Positions 19,218 through 28,112 of a DNA stretch of 64,000 nucleotides are shown in pieces. The translations under genes were made by a program, and so were the position numbers. The notes beneath the pieces are model-generated. The model saw only the letters and a list, made by a program, of their open reading frames with translations, made no database searches and was not told where the DNA came from. The DNA comes from an uncultured Prevotella sp. Its GTDB lineage: Bacteria; Bacteroidota; Bacteroidia; Bacteroidales; Bacteroidaceae. Every line of letters starts with the position of its first letter. Positions within the stretch are counted from its first letter, which is position 1. The stretch covers positions 25,590-89,589 of the forward strand of contig ONGP01000007.1 of assembly GCA_900317405.1 (NCBI GenBank). Direction: 5' to 3'.

Positions 19218-21248
19218 TTAATAATCCTGACTATTTAATTGATAATTATAAATGTCTGGCAGCAGGATCCATGAGCGGCATCCGCTCTCTCCGTCCTGTT
19301 TCCAGTTACCTATGCCGAATGTTATTTTATTCTTGTTGCTTTCGTTAAGCATCTGTATGGTTTGTCGTACCACACGCGATCCTGTCTGACTGCCTGTAGT
19401 ATCCATTCTGCTGTGTAGTCCGTTGCCGTTGTCCATCACTTCTACCAGTGTGGCTTGTTGCTCTCTCGATACTCTGATGGTAAGTTTGCGCAGTCGGCCT
19501 TCTTCTGGTTTTATAGGCCTTAGTCCGTGTTTCAGCGCATTCTCTGCGAAGATCTGTACTATCATCGATGGCAGATAGACGTTGTTAGCATCTACATCCT
19601 CGGCTATCTCTTTGTGGTATTCAAAGTCGGGCCCCATCTGTCGGCCTTCTATGTCGATGTAATAGTCTACGAAATTCAGTTCCTCTGCCAGTGTGGTCTG
19701 GAATATTCCTGCCTGCTCTACGCCTCGTCTCAGCAGCTGGGTTAGCGAGTTCAGGTCTACCTTGCGTCCCTCCATCTGTGCCAGCACCTCGTGGTTCAGA
19801 GCGTTGTAGATAAAGTGTGGAGTTATGCGATTGCGAATGTTCTCCATGCGCATCACCACTATCTGCTGTCGTGTCTGCAGTTCATTGAATTTATGGCGGC
19901 GGCGGAAGAACAGTATCAGCACCAGCAGTATGGCTACGGTAAAGAGCGCTATTGCAAGCAGGCCCCATGCCAGTAGCTTGTCGGCGCGCGTCTTCTCTAT
20001 TATTCTGTCTTGCTCTATCAGTTTCTTGTCGTGCTCATATTCCATCAGCTTCGTGCTGAACTGCATGCTGATTTGTGCTCTCTGCAGCGAGTCGCTCAGC
20101 AGATGCAGGTGGTGACTTGCCTCGTAAGCCTCGCGATAGTTGCCCGTTTCGCGCATCACCTGCTTTGTGGCAATCAGTCGTTGAGCCCTGGCTGCAGGTA
20201 TCTGTGGATCAGCCAGTTTGCTGTTTCTTATCACTTGCAGGGCTTGTTGCGGGTGGCCCTCCAGCATTTCCAACTTTATGGTCGACGTCTCTATATAATA
20301 TAAAAGAGGTTGGAAATCCACTTTGCGGAAGAATGAGTCGGCCTGATGTAGCAAAATCCTTGCAGAGTCAGCCTTGCCCAAGCATACGTATATCTCGCCC
20401 AGATTGGTGAGCGATGTGTGATAATCCCACGCCTTCGACTCATCGCCTTTTACCAGCGATGCTGCCTGGGCGAAGCAGTCACGAGCCTTGTCGTATTTCT
20501 TCTGGAAGTAGTAGTCGTTTCCCCTGTCGTTGTAGTATATAAACTGGTCTGCTTTTATCATGTTTGGCAACTGTTCCTGGCAGCGATTCCACCAGTAGTT
20601 GCTTCGTTCGTAGTCGCCCATATAGGTGTAAACCGTGCTAATTCCAAGTAGTAGTGGTGTCTTGTCTTCCTCGCTCTTGCCTATAGAGTCGGCAAATTCT
20701 AGTGCTTTAGCATAGCCTTCTACGCTCTTGTCGTATTTGCCGGTTTGCTGATAGTAGAAAGCCTGATTGGTCATTGCTGTCAGGCGGAACTCATTCTCGT
20801 CCTTCTGTGTTTCCAGCAGTCGTATAGCTTTCTCATTGTATATCAGTGCCGAGTCAGGGCGCCCCAGTATAGCGCTCAGAAATACCGCTTTAGTCTTATA
20901 CCACTCAGCCCAGAGTAGTGTGCGTATTGCGTTCTTCTTATTGTCGTGTGCACTCAGATACTGGTATATCCTATCGCTTACGGCAGTCATCGAGTCTACA
21001 TTCATCTGTGCGTACCAGAGCCTGTTTTGCACCGACAGCCATCTGTAGTACATGTCGCTATCCTTTGCCTCGCTCATGTGCTGGGCTATCAGCTGTTTAG
21101 CGGCCTCCATATTGCCGTTCTTTATCGAGTCTTCTACGCGCTTAACCTCAGTATTCATCTTGTTTGGGGTAGGGGTCTTACACGCCTCTATCCCAAACAC
21201 TATTATCAATAGTGCTACAAGCCAGATTGTAACTTTTTTAGTCTTCAT
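19218..21248 (-). CDS. LytS-type sensor histidine kinase with extracytoplasmic TPR sensor
   Basis: 676 residues from the second in-frame ATG (21248); the one at 21254 adds two residues. The N-terminus (WLVALLIIVFGIEACKT) is a signal or anchor and looks like a lipobox. TPR-like helices fill about 30-410. One transmembrane segment (AWGLLAIALFTVAILLVLIL) leads to a His_kinase domain of the LytS kind, with phospho-acceptor His in RITPHFIYNALNHE, and an ATPase domain with IFAENALKHGL and VMDNGNG. TPR sensors of this type are common in Bacteroidetes. The signal is unknown. Transcribed ahead of the LytTR regulator. Confidence 0.9.
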   Translation of the reverse strand: MKTKKVTIWLVALLIIVFGIEACKTPTPNKMNTEVKRVEDSIKNGNMEAAKQLIAQHMSEAKDSDMYYRWLSVQNRLWYAQMNVDSMTAVSDRIYQYLSAHDNKKNAIRTLLWAEWYKTKAVFLSAILGRPDSALIYNEKAIRLLETQKDENEFRLTAMTNQAFYYQQTGKYDKSVEGYAKALEFADSIGKSEEDKTPLLLGISTVYTYMGDYERSNYWWNRCQEQLPNMIKADQFIYYNDRGNDYYFQKKYDKARDCFAQAASLVKGDESKAWDYHTSLTNLGEIYVCLGKADSARILLHQADSFFRKVDFQPLLYYIETSTIKLEMLEGHPQQALQVIRNSKLADPQIPAARAQRLIATKQVMRETGNYREAYEASHHLHLLSDSLQRAQISMQFSTKLMEYEHDKKLIEQDRIIEKTRADKLLAWGLLAIALFTVAILLVLILFFRRRHKFNELQTRQQIVVMRMENIRNRITPHFIYNALNHEVLAQMEGRKVDLNSLTQLLRRGVEQAGIFQTTLAEELNFVDYYIDIEGRQMGPDFEYHKEIAEDVDANNVYLPSMIVQIFAENALKHGLRPIKPEEGRLRKLTIRVSREQQATLVEVMDNGNGLHSRMDTTGSQTGSRVVRQTIQMLNESNKNKITFGIGNWKQDGESGCRSWILLPDIYNYQLNSQDY

Positions 21249-21264
21249 ATGCATATTGTTGCTG

Positions 21265-21272
21265 CAAATTTA
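21265..21272 (-). promoter_or_regulatory. -7 box for the histidine kinase-LytTR operon
   Basis: The reverse strand reads TAAATTTG, 16 bp before ATG 21248. The 236-bp divergent region up to 21484 also contains T/G-rich near-repeats around 21362-21420 that could hold regulator sites. Confidence 0.5.
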
Positions 21273-21419
21273 CGAAAATTTATCTGTAATTCTTGCATTA
21301 TTCTAAAAAAAGATTTTTGTGTAAACGCAACAACTAAAAATGTTTTTCCTCTTAGGTTAATTATTTGTCGCTTTGTCTGCGTTATTGTTGTGTTGCGCTA
21401 ATTTGCTTGTTTCGCGTGC

Positions 21420-21450
21420 TTGGATTGTAGGCATATAATTCATATATTTG
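21420..21450 (+). promoter_or_regulatory. Promoter of the 21485-25794 operon
   Basis: TTG (21420-21422), 20 bp, TATATTTG (21443-21450), then a 34-bp leader to ATG 21485. Confidence 0.65.
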
Positions 21451-21484
21451 CAATAATTATTATTAACTTAAAACATTTTTGATT

Positions 21485-22369
21485 ATGAAAAGACTTGCTT
21501 TATTTATCATGGTATCGATGTTCTTTGGCTTTGGAACGTCTTTTGCTCAGTCTGATCCAAATTGGGAGGGCGAGATAACTACAAATCTTACATCTATGCA
21601 GGATATGAAAACAGCTGTAAAAACTAAGAATATCCTGGCCAAGATGATTCTGAAAAATGTGATGAAGAAGATAGAAAACAACGGTTATTACACAGGTACT
21701 TATACTACTACGACTATTGCTAAAGGTAAGAATAGGTATAAAGTCTTTACGCCATATAACAACAGCTATATGATAGTAGAAAAAAATGGTGATATGATGA
21801 AATCAACTACCTATTTCCCTGGAATTAAGAAGGGCTATTATACCACAACAAGCATTTCGGCCAACAAGCAACAAATGGAGGAATTGCGTAAGGGAAAGAT
21901 AGAAAAGACAGGTGAGACGATGACGCTATGCGGTCGTAAATGTGAGGTTTATAGAGTGAAGTATGAGGTAAAGACTAATGCCGATGGAACTAACTCTACC
22001 ACTATAATGAATAATGACTATGCTATCTATCTGGATCCTATAGAAGACGAGGTGTTGCCCGACATTAAAGGCGTACCTATGAAGTTCATCAACAATACGG
22101 TTTCTCAGTCTACAAACGATATGTTAGACATGGATTACAAGATGTATCTGGCAAGCGAAATCGTTTCGATAAAGGATAGAGCTGTAGACGAATCAGAAGT
22201 AACTGTACCTAGCGAAATCAAACTGATTGATGCAGATAAGAATCAGAAGGGAATGCTGAAGATCATCGAGGAAAATATGAAGTATCTTAAGAAGAACAAT
22301 ATGTGGAACGAGAAGTCTCCTGACGAGATTAAGATATACGATAATCTGCAAGAGGATTGGGAGTACTAA
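21485..22369 (+). CDS. Secreted protein of unknown function, free-standing copy of a domain found again at 23.7-24.5 kb
   Basis: 294 residues from ATG 21485 with signal peptide MKRLALFIMVSMFFGFGTSFAQ. The mature part is a single domain rich in Thr, Tyr and Lys (YTGTYTTTTIAKGKNRYKVF), with GETMTLCGRKCEVYRVKYEV in the middle, the latter resembling the strand pattern of DUF4412-type periplasmic beta proteins. It ends PDEIKIYDNLQEDWEY. The same domain, with nearly the same ending, forms the C-terminal half of the protein encoded at 22954-24519. It is the first gene of a four-gene operon. Function unknown; a lipid- or ligand-binding beta fold is only a guess. Confidence 0.7.
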   Translation: MKRLALFIMVSMFFGFGTSFAQSDPNWEGEITTNLTSMQDMKTAVKTKNILAKMILKNVMKKIENNGYYTGTYTTTTIAKGKNRYKVFTPYNNSYMIVEKNGDMMKSTTYFPGIKKGYYTTTSISANKQQMEELRKGKIEKTGETMTLCGRKCEVYRVKYEVKTNADGTNSTTIMNNDYAIYLDPIEDEVLPDIKGVPMKFINNTVSQSTNDMLDMDYKMYLASEIVSIKDRAVDESEVTVPSEIKLIDADKNQKGMLKIIEENMKYLKKNNMWNEKSPDEIKIYDNLQEDWEY

Positions 22370-22383
22370 AAAGCAAAACAGTT

Positions 22384-22941
22384 ATGAAAAAAATATTAGT
22401 TATTTCCCTTATGTTGGCTCTGTGTGGCCTGAGTGCTATGGCGCAGAAGGGTAGAGATGGTATTGGTGGCAATATCGCTTGGAATCTGTATAATGATAGT
22501 GGTTTTGGCTTGGGTGTAAAGTATCAGTATAATTTATCAGACAATGTCCGACTGGAACCGTCGTTCAACTTCTATCCGACTAATACTATGCCTGATAGAT
22601 GGGGACATAAAGAAGGCTGCTACACGTGGTTGCTTAATGCCAATCTGCATTATCTTATCGGCAAGCCCAATCGTTGGCGTACCTACATTATTGGCGGTTT
22701 GGCTTTGGGCAATATGAAGGGACACGATGAGAAATCCTATGGTTATTATGATGAATATGGATATTATGATGGGTATTCGGAAAGTGTTGATGTAAACAAA
22801 ACCAAAATCGGCATCAACGCTGGCCTGGGATTTGATTATCGTATAACATATGCATTGTCTCTCCAGATGGAACCTAAGATCATTCTTCAGAATACTATTA
22901 CTCTAGCTCCAACAATCGGTTTGACATATTACTTTAAATAA
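22384..22941 (+). CDS. Outer-membrane beta-barrel protein, PorT/OmpA-barrel-like
   Basis: 185 residues from ATG 22384 (signal peptide LALCGLSAMAQ); an in-frame start at 22357 would overlap the previous gene. The rest is alternating beta strands (GFGLGVKYQYNLSDNVRLEPSF, YIIGGLALGNMKG) and it ends with ITLAPTIGLTYYFK, an aromatic C-terminus as in small 8-strand outer-membrane barrels. Second gene of the operon, 14 bp after the first and 12 bp before the third. Its partner and cargo are unknown. Confidence 0.8.
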   Translation: MKKILVISLMLALCGLSAMAQKGRDGIGGNIAWNLYNDSGFGLGVKYQYNLSDNVRLEPSFNFYPTNTMPDRWGHKEGCYTWLLNANLHYLIGKPNRWRTYIIGGLALGNMKGHDEKSYGYYDEYGYYDGYSESVDVNKTKIGINAGLGFDYRITYALSLQMEPKIILQNTITLAPTIGLTYYFK

Positions 22942-22953
22942 CCTGTAGTATTG

Positions 22954-24519
22954 ATGAGGATGAAAAGGATAATTCTGTTTATGTTTGCCATCTTGGTATT
23001 CCATATCGATACCATGGCGCAGACGATGACGATCGAGGGTAATACATTCACGCTTCGTCTTTATGATAATGATATGACGGCAGAGATCTATGATTCAAAA
23101 TTCGTTATCGACGACCGTCCATTCCCGATGAATCAGAAGGAACGTAAGTTTAATGATATCAAGGCCAAGAAAAGTCAGTTTCTTCTTAGTAAATCAGAGT
23201 CAGAACCCGTTGTTGTAACTATTCCTTCCACATATACGGCTTCGAATGGTAATGTTTATGATATCACAGTGATAGGTAAGGCCGCTTTTGCAGGCTTTAA
23301 GAATGTAGATAGCTACATCATTCCTGCATCAGTTGTCACTATCGACGATTACGCTTTCTTCCGTTCTTCTATATCTAGTATCGAGATTCCCGCCTCAGTA
23401 CAGACCATAGGCAAACGAGCATTTGGCTATTGCGAAAAACTTAAAGACTTTAAAATACCTCAAGGACTGAATTGTGATAATGACGTGTATAGGGAGAGCA
23501 AGAAGGCTGAAGTAGATTACTATCTTGCAGATAACTTCACGCCACTACCCCGACAAGGAAAGAAAAATATTGTGACACCCAAAAGGGCGATTGCTCAAAA
23601 GGCAGTTGAACAAGCTGCTAATGCCAATACTACATCGGCAGACTCAGCGCTGGCAGTTGCTGATGAAGAGGAGGCTGTACCTTTCGAGTATGTGCCATTT
23701 GAAGGAGAATCAACCTCAAATATCACATCTGTTGTTAAGATGAAAACTCACATCAAGACTAAAAATCTCTTGGTGAAATTAATTGCCAATAAAATAATGA
23801 AGAAGGTGGATGGAAGACTCTCTAAAAATGGTACATATCTGGCAACAACAATTCAGAAAGGTGCAAAATCTAAAACAATTAGCAATTTTGATAATAGTAT
23901 CACAATCACAGAGCAGACTGGAAATTATCTGAAGACCACGGTCTACTATCCGTACATAAAGAAAGGCTATTTTACAACAAATAATATTTCCGATAGCCAG
24001 AAACAGCTGGAAGAAATGCGTAAGGGTACAGTCGAGAAGATTGGAGAGACAATGATGATTCTAGGCAAAAAATGCGAATTATATCGAGTGAAGTACGAGA
24101 TGAAAAAAGATTCGGCAGGAACTGTTACGATAATGAATCTTCATAATGATTTCGCAGTATGTAAGGATCCCTCAATACCAGGTGCCAACATAGAGTATAT
24201 CCCTGGTGTAAGGGGCGTGCCTCTCAAATATATCAACAACACGACATCGCAGACAACAAGCAAGGAACTTGATATGGATTATTTGATGTACTTGGCATGT
24301 ACCACAACGGAAATAAAAAGTAGACCTGTGAATGATTCAGAACTTGAAGTTCCTGAAGACATCGACTTTTTTGATGCAGATAACCCCAAGAATGCTAGGA
24401 AAATGCTGAAAATGATAGATGAAAACAAAAAGTACATGATTAAGAATAAATTATGGAAAGAAGAGGATCCTGATAAGATCAAGATATATGATAACCTGCA
24501 GGAGGACTGGGAGTATTAA
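22954..24519 (+). CDS. Secreted LRR-5 (BspA-type) domain fused to the domain of the 21485 gene
   Basis: 521 residues from ATG 22954 (another ATG lies at 22960). Signal peptide to about residue 23. Residues about 85-170 are BspA-like leucine-rich repeats (VIGKAAFAGFKNVDSYIIP, ITSIDD-like, IPASVQTIGKRAFGYC). A low-complexity Ala/Ser/Glu linker (about 205-245) leads to a C-terminal domain of about 275 residues homologous to the whole mature protein at 21485-22369, including YIKKGYFTTNNISDSQKQLE and the shared end KIKIYDNLQEDWEY. This is a duplication with fusion. Role likely at the cell surface or periplasm; unknown. Confidence 0.78.
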   Translation: MRMKRIILFMFAILVFHIDTMAQTMTIEGNTFTLRLYDNDMTAEIYDSKFVIDDRPFPMNQKERKFNDIKAKKSQFLLSKSESEPVVVTIPSTYTASNGNVYDITVIGKAAFAGFKNVDSYIIPASVVTIDDYAFFRSSISSIEIPASVQTIGKRAFGYCEKLKDFKIPQGLNCDNDVYRESKKAEVDYYLADNFTPLPRQGKKNIVTPKRAIAQKAVEQAANANTTSADSALAVADEEEAVPFEYVPFEGESTSNITSVVKMKTHIKTKNLLVKLIANKIMKKVDGRLSKNGTYLATTIQKGAKSKTISNFDNSITITEQTGNYLKTTVYYPYIKKGYFTTNNISDSQKQLEEMRKGTVEKIGETMMILGKKCELYRVKYEMKKDSAGTVTIMNLHNDFAVCKDPSIPGANIEYIPGVRGVPLKYINNTTSQTTSKELDMDYLMYLACTTTEIKSRPVNDSELEVPEDIDFFDADNPKNARKMLKMIDENKKYMIKNKLWKEEDPDKIKIYDNLQEDWEY

Positions 24520-24537
24520 AACACAAATCTATAATAT

Positions 24538-25794
24538 ATGAGGCTATTATTAGTTTTAGCTACACTTTGGGTTTCTACCGTCTGTCAGGCGCAGACGGTA
24601 GACCCTTTATTTGTTTATCGACGTGGTTCTATCTACTCCATCATGATAAGCCATCGTGGACAGTTGTATGAGAATGATATCGAGGCTGCCTTCAACAAGA
24701 TGCCTATCCCAGAAAAGTATAACGACCACGGGGTAGGTAAAAAGATATTCTATACTTCTGAGAAGAAAATTAACATCAAAGACCTTGAAAAACATGAAGG
24801 ATTCAAGGTGAATGCTGCATCAGACCAATCTCAGATGAACGAATATGATTTCTTTCTCCAGCGACAAAACATAGCCTCCCGACTAGTGGCTAAATGGTTT
24901 CATCGAAGCAAGTCTACTGGTGTGTGCGACATGGAGTTGGTAAAGGAGAGAGGCTATACCAATGCATCAGAAACAGATAAACGTCTGGCCGCTTTGTCAG
25001 CGCGCAAGGAGGCTATCCTGCAGGATGCTGGCGAGGAACTGATAGGCAGTACGTTTGTGCTGGTAAATGATATACGATACATTGACAAGAGCAAGGGCTC
25101 ATCGGTTATTGGCGGAGCTATAAGCGCTGCCATTAAAACTAATGACGTACTACATGGCAAGAATACATTGGAAGAAAAAGACCTGGGCGATGTTGTTGCC
25201 AGCTATAAGGGTTTTAATGTAAAAATCAAGACATATCTCTATCAGCTAGTATGGGACGAGCAGGTGTCATCATCATTCTATAACGATATATACACAGAGC
25301 AGCCCGACGACTCTAAAATAGAGAACTTTGAGAATAAGCGAGGCGATTTCTCACTAGTTTATCTAGGTATGCAAGAGAGTAGCGGCAAAGATATATCGTT
25401 TATGGGAATAAATGAGAATGAACCACAAGTGATGGTACTTAAGGCGTGTCAGAGAGCTCTTGACGAGAATGTGGCAAATCTGCAGAAGAACTTCGAAGTG
25501 TTTAAGATTAAGGCACCACTTACAGGCGTTGAGCCATTGAAATGCGAAATCGGCCTGAAAGAGGGCGTAACGGAGAAGAGTCGTTACGAGGTACTAGAAG
25601 CCGTTATGAACGATCAGGGCCATATAGAATACAAGCGTCAAGGCATTATCCGTCCTGTAAAGGGTAAGATATGGGACAATCGTTTTATGGCTATTGAAGA
25701 AAGAGCTGACAATGCATCGCTTGGTTTCACCACATTCGAGAAAGTGAGCGGTGGCGATTTTTACCAAGGCATGCTAATACGCGAACTGAAGTGA
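24538..25794 (+). CDS. Secreted protein of unknown function
   Basis: 418 residues; signal peptide MRLLLVLATLWVSTVCQAQ. No catalytic motif is recognised. A small glycine/alanine segment (GSSVIGGAISAAIKT) could insert in a membrane or form a turn, and the second half has the strand-rich pattern of periplasmic Bacteroidetes proteins (LKCEIGLKEGVTEKSRYEVLE). It is the last gene of the operon begun at 21485 (18 bp after the previous gene) and is followed by a new promoter for the caspase-like gene. Conserved unknown. Confidence 0.65.
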   Translation: MRLLLVLATLWVSTVCQAQTVDPLFVYRRGSIYSIMISHRGQLYENDIEAAFNKMPIPEKYNDHGVGKKIFYTSEKKINIKDLEKHEGFKVNAASDQSQMNEYDFFLQRQNIASRLVAKWFHRSKSTGVCDMELVKERGYTNASETDKRLAALSARKEAILQDAGEELIGSTFVLVNDIRYIDKSKGSSVIGGAISAAIKTNDVLHGKNTLEEKDLGDVVASYKGFNVKIKTYLYQLVWDEQVSSSFYNDIYTEQPDDSKIENFENKRGDFSLVYLGMQESSGKDISFMGINENEPQVMVLKACQRALDENVANLQKNFEVFKIKAPLTGVEPLKCEIGLKEGVTEKSRYEVLEAVMNDQGHIEYKRQGIIRPVKGKIWDNRFMAIEERADNASLGFTTFEKVSGGDFYQGMLIRELK

Positions 25795-25828
25795 TTATTA
25801 TGATTTTGATAAAAAAAACTAAAAAACA

Positions 25829-25860
25829 TTTGGAACTTTTAAAAATAATCCCTATATTTG
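25829..25860 (+). promoter_or_regulatory. Promoter of the LRR-caspase gene
   Basis: TTTG (25829-25832), 20 bp, TATATTTG (25853-25860), 45 bp before ATG 25906. A near-ideal Bacteroidetes promoter, so the caspase-barrel pair can be expressed apart from the upstream operon. Confidence 0.7.
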
Positions 25861-25905
25861 CAAACGAGATATTATCAATAACTGAAAATTATTAGACTTT
25901 TGACT

Positions 25906-27282
25906 ATGAGGAGGCTATTATCGACTGTTATATTGCTTATTCTGGCGCTTAATCTGTTTGCTTTTGATTATACATATAAAGGCGTGGATTTTAAGTGCAA
26001 GGTCACAGGTGATGGCGTATGTATTACAAGTTTCTCTGTTAAAGCGACTAATGTAGTAATTCCATCTGTGGTCGTAAACAAGGGAGTGGAGTATAGAGTT
26101 AAGTCTGTTAGTACATTTCTTAATGGAGTAAATTATCTGGCTGAAACCCTAGTTCTAGAGGAAGGTATTGAGGATATTGACAAGTTTTCGTTTAACGAGT
26201 TTCGTAAACTCGTAAGTGTTACGCTTCCATCTTCTTTGCGTCATGTTGGCCGAAATGCATTCCGTAACAATTCTGGTATGAAATTTCATCTAGCCTCAAA
26301 CATCAGCGAGGCGATGCTACGAAGTGGAAAAGATTTTAATCCTACTCCAGTAGTGAATGGCGCAACAGATTCTTCTAACTCTCGACTGATGGCACAATCT
26401 ACTCCAAGACAGACTACGGTAGTTAGTAAACCTGCATCTCAACCTGCTCCCCAACCGGCTAAACCTGTTGTTGCACAGCCGCAAAAAACTCAAGAGAAGA
26501 CAGTGGATGTAGATGTTGATATTCCATTGACTACTGTAAAGAATACAGACACTTATTGCGTGATTATTGCCAATGAGAAGTATGAGGATGTGCCAGAGGT
26601 GGCCTATGCTACCAGAGATGGAGAGATTTTTAAGGAATATTGCGTCAAGACGCTGGGCGTTCCTGCCAAACAGATAAAGACGTTCATCGACGCGTCATAT
26701 ACAGACATTAAGCGTGCGATGAACTGGATAGAGACGATTGATAATGTTACAGAGGGAAAATCGAAGATTATTTTCTACTATGCAGGCCATGGTCTGCCCA
26801 GCGAAACTGACAAAACCGCATATTTGATACCTACAGACGGATTTCCTAAGGATATCACGACCTGTTATAAGTTGAGCGAGCTATATTCTCGTTTAGGTAA
26901 ACTCAAGTCTCAAAGCGTCACCGTGTTTCTGGATGCATGTTTCAGCGGTGTTGAGCGTGGTAGTACCCAGGCTCTTATTGCCGCGCGAGGCGTGGCCATT
27001 AAACCCAAGAGAGAGGTGCTCAGTGGCAATATCGTGGTATTCTCTGCTACATCCGATGATGAGACGGCTTTATCGTATCAAGAAAAGAAGCATGGCATGT
27101 TTACATACTATCTGCTGAACGAATTAAAGGAGAGCAAGGGCAAGGTAAAGTATGGCGACCTGTTCAAATCTGTTTCTTCGCAGGTTAAGAAAAACTCTAT
27201 ACTGGAGAATGATAAGCTACAGACGCCATCGGTTAATTGCTCGGCAAATATGAAAGAAAAATGGCAAAACCTACAATTTTAA
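25906..27282 (+). CDS. Secreted caspase-like (C14) protease with N-terminal leucine-rich repeats
   Basis: 458 residues from ATG 25906. Signal peptide to about residue 19. Residues about 45-125 are LRR-5/BspA-type repeats (LVSVTLPSSLRHVGRNAF). A Pro/Gln/Lys linker (about 150-205) joins a caspase-fold domain (about 213-445) with the catalytic dyad His295 (YYAGHG) and Cys345 (DACFSG), plus TYCVIIANEKYEDVPE at its first strand and FSATSDDETALS after the Cys. This is the metacaspase/orthocaspase type of C14 peptidase; the substrate pocket suggests basic-residue preference in relatives, which is not shown here. It is likely exported, unusual for the family. Followed 27 bp later by a barrel protein gene. 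Confidence 0.85.
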   Translation: MRRLLSTVILLILALNLFAFDYTYKGVDFKCKVTGDGVCITSFSVKATNVVIPSVVVNKGVEYRVKSVSTFLNGVNYLAETLVLEEGIEDIDKFSFNEFRKLVSVTLPSSLRHVGRNAFRNNSGMKFHLASNISEAMLRSGKDFNPTPVVNGATDSSNSRLMAQSTPRQTTVVSKPASQPAPQPAKPVVAQPQKTQEKTVDVDVDIPLTTVKNTDTYCVIIANEKYEDVPEVAYATRDGEIFKEYCVKTLGVPAKQIKTFIDASYTDIKRAMNWIETIDNVTEGKSKIIFYYAGHGLPSETDKTAYLIPTDGFPKDITTCYKLSELYSRLGKLKSQSVTVFLDACFSGVERGSTQALIAARGVAIKPKREVLSGNIVVFSATSDDETALSYQEKKHGMFTYYLLNELKESKGKVKYGDLFKSVSSQVKKNSILENDKLQTPSVNCSANMKEKWQNLQF

Positions 27283-27309
27283 TTATTAACCCATAAAACA
27301 ATTACAATT

Positions 27310-27870
27310 ATGAAAAAACTATTTTCTTTAATTTGTGTAGCGATGTTTGCTGTAACAGCATCTGCTCAGGTTACATGGAACATGAAGGGTGGTTTTGGTG
27401 TTGCAACCTGTTATGGTTCTGATACCGATGGACTTAAGAGTCACCTGGTTGGAAAGATTGGTGCAGGTCTTGAGTATCCGCTTAGCAGTAATGTTTCTCT
27501 GATGCCTTCGTTGGAGTTTGCTTGGAAGGGCACGGAGACGAAAGATGATGGTGATAAATTGACGGTCGACTTGTATTATTTGCAAGTTCCTGTAGTATTT
27601 GCTTATCGTATAAATTTAGCTGACGCTTGGAATACGACGCTTAAAGCTGGCCCATATTTTGCATATGCTGTTTCTGACAAAGTAAAATATGGATCATATA
27701 GCGGGTCTGCTGACGTTAAAAAATTCGATGCTGGTCTAGATGCTGGTGTAGATTTTGAGTATCATCGCTTTGTTTTTGGAGTTGAGGCTGAGATGGGATT
27801 TATGGAACTTTATAGCGGCGGCAGTATTAAAAATCTGGCCTTCTATGCAACCTTAGGTTGGAAGTTCTGA
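27310..27870 (+). CDS. Outer-membrane beta-barrel protein (PorT-like)
   Basis: 186 residues: signal peptide MKKLFSLICVAMFAVTASAQ and about eight amphipathic strands, such as YPLSSNVSLMPSLEFAWKG and YYLQVPVVFAYRINLADAW, ending NLAFYATLGWKF with a terminal Phe. The pattern is that of PorT-family/OMP_b-brl_2 barrels of Bacteroidetes. It is in the same unit as the caspase-like gene, which suggests a shared envelope location. A strong terminator follows. Confidence 0.85.
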   Translation: MKKLFSLICVAMFAVTASAQVTWNMKGGFGVATCYGSDTDGLKSHLVGKIGAGLEYPLSSNVSLMPSLEFAWKGTETKDDGDKLTVDLYYLQVPVVFAYRINLADAWNTTLKAGPYFAYAVSDKVKYGSYSGSADVKKFDAGLDAGVDFEYHRFVFGVEAEMGFMELYSGGSIKNLAFYATLGWKF

Positions 27871-27906
27871 TATCTAATCATACAGATTCTGAATATTTCA
27901 AAGGAT

Positions 27907-27945
27907 ATAAAGAAGGGCTCACTGCAGTTGTGAGCCCTTCTTTAT
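27907..27945 (+). terminator. Terminator after the caspase-barrel pair
   Basis: A perfect inverted repeat: 16-bp arms (27907-27922 and 27930-27945, core AAGAAGGGCTCAC) around loop TGCAGTT. It is unusually long, and its 3-prime arm overlaps the -33 element of the promoter that follows. Confidence 0.85.
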
Positions 27946-27958
27946 GCTTGTACCTTTG
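27928..27958 (+). promoter_or_regulatory. Orphan forward promoter
   Basis: TTG (27928-27930), 20 bp, TACCTTTG (27951-27958). No forward gene follows for more than 1 kb; transcription would run into the reverse-strand gene 28113-28622 as antisense. Confidence 0.45.
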
Positions 27959-27967
27959 CAGCCTTTT

Positions 27968-28039
27968 TTGTAATTATGGAGACAGTTCTCTTGATCAATA
28001 AAATGTTTTTTTGAGAATTTCTTGCAACTATGGAGATTG
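27968..28039 (+). repeat. Imperfect 18-bp direct repeat downstream of the orphan promoter
   Basis: TTGTAATTATGGAGACAG (27968-27985) and TTGCAACTATGGAGATTG (28022-28039) share 14 of 18 bases, 54 bp apart. They lie in a 242-bp gap between convergent genes. Purpose unknown. Confidence 0.4.
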
Positions 28040-28112
28040 CTGTCAAGGGACTGGTACCTGCCATATCTCCTTCTTGATAGACAACAAGAAGCATTACTAA
28101 AGCGCAGCGTTA

